This document shows, piece after piece, positions 62,201 through 64,000 of a stretch of 64,000 bases of DNA. The stretch comes from Bombus terrestris (lineage: Eukaryota; Arthropoda; Insecta; Hymenoptera; Apidae): NCBI RefSeq assembly GCF_910591885.1, contig NC_063281.1, positions 11,081,200 through 11,145,199 of the forward strand, written 5' to 3'. The first letter of the stretch is position 1; each line of letters begins with the position of its first letter. Below the pieces are notes generated by a model. It did no database searches and had not been told where the DNA came from. It worked only from the letters and a program-made list of their open reading frames with translations. The translations under genes and the position numbers were made by a program.

Positions 62201-64000
62201 GACTTTGCTTCGATCATTAGCTTCTCAGAAATTCATACATCTTAGCGATGTTCGCGTATTGTTGATAAATCAAGCAAAGTATTCATATAATCATGAACAG
62301 TAGTATACGCGATTCCATTCCGATATTTTTATTTTTCCATTCCACTTATAACTTATTCCACGAATGCACGTTTACGTTTCCTATGGAAATCGTAGAAAAC
62401 TGGCATCTCCGAGGAAACGACTATCGCGAAGATTCGATAAAATTCGTTTGCCATCTTTCGTGGTCTTCTGTCTCTAGCGAGAAGACAACAAGAAACTCGT
62501 CTTAGAAGTTTTCTCATCTCCTCGTGAAAACAGTATACTCGTCCTTGGTGAGATCTAGCGTTTCTCGTGATCCTTGCTTGTCCCGGTTATGACAGTTCTT
62601 CTGCATGCGATCGCCCTGGTACGACTTTCCAATCGTCGATTCACTGCGCTACGAAATCTGCTGTTCGTTAGTCTGACCAGAACAAGCTAGTTCCACTGTT
62701 CCTCGTACGCTTTGGCAAACGTGTGCGCGCAAGTGCACCGTGTACACGGTTAAATTAGTTTCAAGAGCGCGGAGTTGAACATCGATGGTCACGAGTATCG
62801 GGTTCTCTGAATATATTGCGACTTTATTCCGCAAAAGGCCAGACACCTTGAAAACGCTCGTTTAATCGCGCGTAGAGTGGAAAATTGAGACTAATTTTCA
62901 ACGTCGCCAGCAACGGGTAGTTTTTAAACGGCTACGAGTAATTTCATTTCCTCTTTGGCGACGTGGCTACGACAAGGTTGACACAGCCGTGTTTGTTTCT
63001 CCTGTCAACCGCTTCGCCACTGTTCACGGATAATGTTATATTGACCTTCTATAGCCGTGCAACATCATGCAATTAAAGAGGAAATTAATTGACCTCGGTA
63101 TGCATCTGTGGAAAGTGCTTATTGCAGAAATAATATGAAAATGTATCGTCAATTAGTTTCCCATTGATTAATCGTGAAGGAACTTATATACACAGCCGTT
63201 AATTGGTATTAAAACACTTTAATCGATTTATAGTAATTGTATTTGAATTTCATCGAAGTGTACTAATTAATGATGAATTCATAATTCACTGAATCAACAG
63301 GCTATACATTCACATTACCTATTTAACGCTAGAACTGTACAAAGTAGATGAAACGACTAGGTTCTAATCTTCCATAGAACTTTTACAAATTTACAACAGC
63401 TCAGTTTCAGAGACTCGAATGATTCTTTGTAAACGTTTTATCACGCAGAATCGTCGTTTTCCTTAATGTTCATCCAACTTCAAGGCAACCTATATAATTG
63501 ATAGTATCTTTATTATTAAACTATATCGAACATACAATTTCCTACCAATCTTCCATACTTTGAAACAAGATGTCATTAAAAATTTTAATAATTAACAAAC
63601 AATTCGAAACAACTTTGTCCCTTCTCGAATTAAAAGCGAAAAATATTCAAGAGTGAAACGTGACCATCGTACGGATGTCATACTCGCGCTAGAACTCGCG
63701 CAGAACGCTAACGCACGTATATCAAACTGCGATAGTCAAACCGTGAATTCGCGTTCTGTCACGCAGCTGCGTAATCGGATTGTCCAGGCTGTCGATCTTC
63801 GTTGCGGATTACTCTGTGCGATCGCCTGAATATAACCATTTACTAGCTATGGAAATGGGAACGTGACAGTACGGAAAGCCGGTACACTGGAAAAATTTTC
63901 CAAAGCTTTCCCCGACCTCCATTCCTTCTGTTTAACCGCTATTCACACGGCGCAGTGTTCGTGACTTGAATAACCACGACGAAACCGCTGAATTCACCCT

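Larger units (their letters stand above)
58447..64000. other. AT-rich flank or intron, no gene recognised
   Basis: Apart from a MITE, a hairpin and a degenerate TGTAATT-type repeat, I see no coding sequence or RNA gene. If the block before it is a first exon, this is the start of its intron. Confidence 0.5.

Overview
The window is eukaryotic. It has GT-AG introns, long introns rich in microsatellites and homopolymer runs, many CpG dinucleotides, and no bacterial-style gene packing. All confidently coding sequence lies on the plus strand between about 13.8 and 45.0 kb and belongs to one gene: an insect broad (Broad-Complex) BTB zinc-finger transcription factor. The N-terminal BTB sequence and the bee-like linker after it suggest a hymenopteran, most likely a bee. 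That taxonomic call comes from remembered family sequence, not from a search.

Layout. Bases 1 to 13,778 hold no convincing coding sequence. They contain pyrimidine and purine tracts, CpG-rich sequence and candidate 5' UTR or promoter sequence. The common core is built from four exons: 13,795-13,980 and 14,152-14,343 (together the BTB domain), 14,815-15,397 (charged linker with basic and SUMO-like motifs) and a 48-nt microexon at 15,791-15,838. After a 7.8-kb intron come five alternative terminal exons, here called ZnA to ZnE: 23,658-24,373, 26,792-27,144, 31,622-31,875, 41,010-41,272 and 44,595-44,950. Each starts in the same phase (two bases completing a codon begun by G). Each encodes one pair of C2H2 fingers with the same internal spacing, and each ends in its own stop codon. 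Joining the core to one tail predicts proteins of about 574, 453, 420, 423 and 454 residues with the microexon included.

How it works. Broad is an ecdysone- and juvenile-hormone-regulated factor that specifies the pupal stage in holometabolous insects. A shared BTB dimerisation module is joined by alternative splicing to different DNA-binding finger pairs. The number, order and phase of the tails are read directly from this sequence. Mapping the tails to the named Z1 to Z4 isoforms is partly inference: ZnD looks like Z1 and ZnB like Z4.

Rest of the window. Introns and flanks carry GA/CT, TA, TTCC, GTTC, AGTAY and TTA microsatellites and a roughly 360-bp TAC array just after ZnD. Two sets of diverged local duplications lie before ZnE. 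A 178-bp pogo/Tigger-like MITE lies at 59,940-60,117. A GC-rich block at 57.5-58.45 kb, with a TATA-like box and ending in a consensus splice donor, may be the first exon of a separate downstream gene. The last 5.5 kb is AT-rich and shows no gene.
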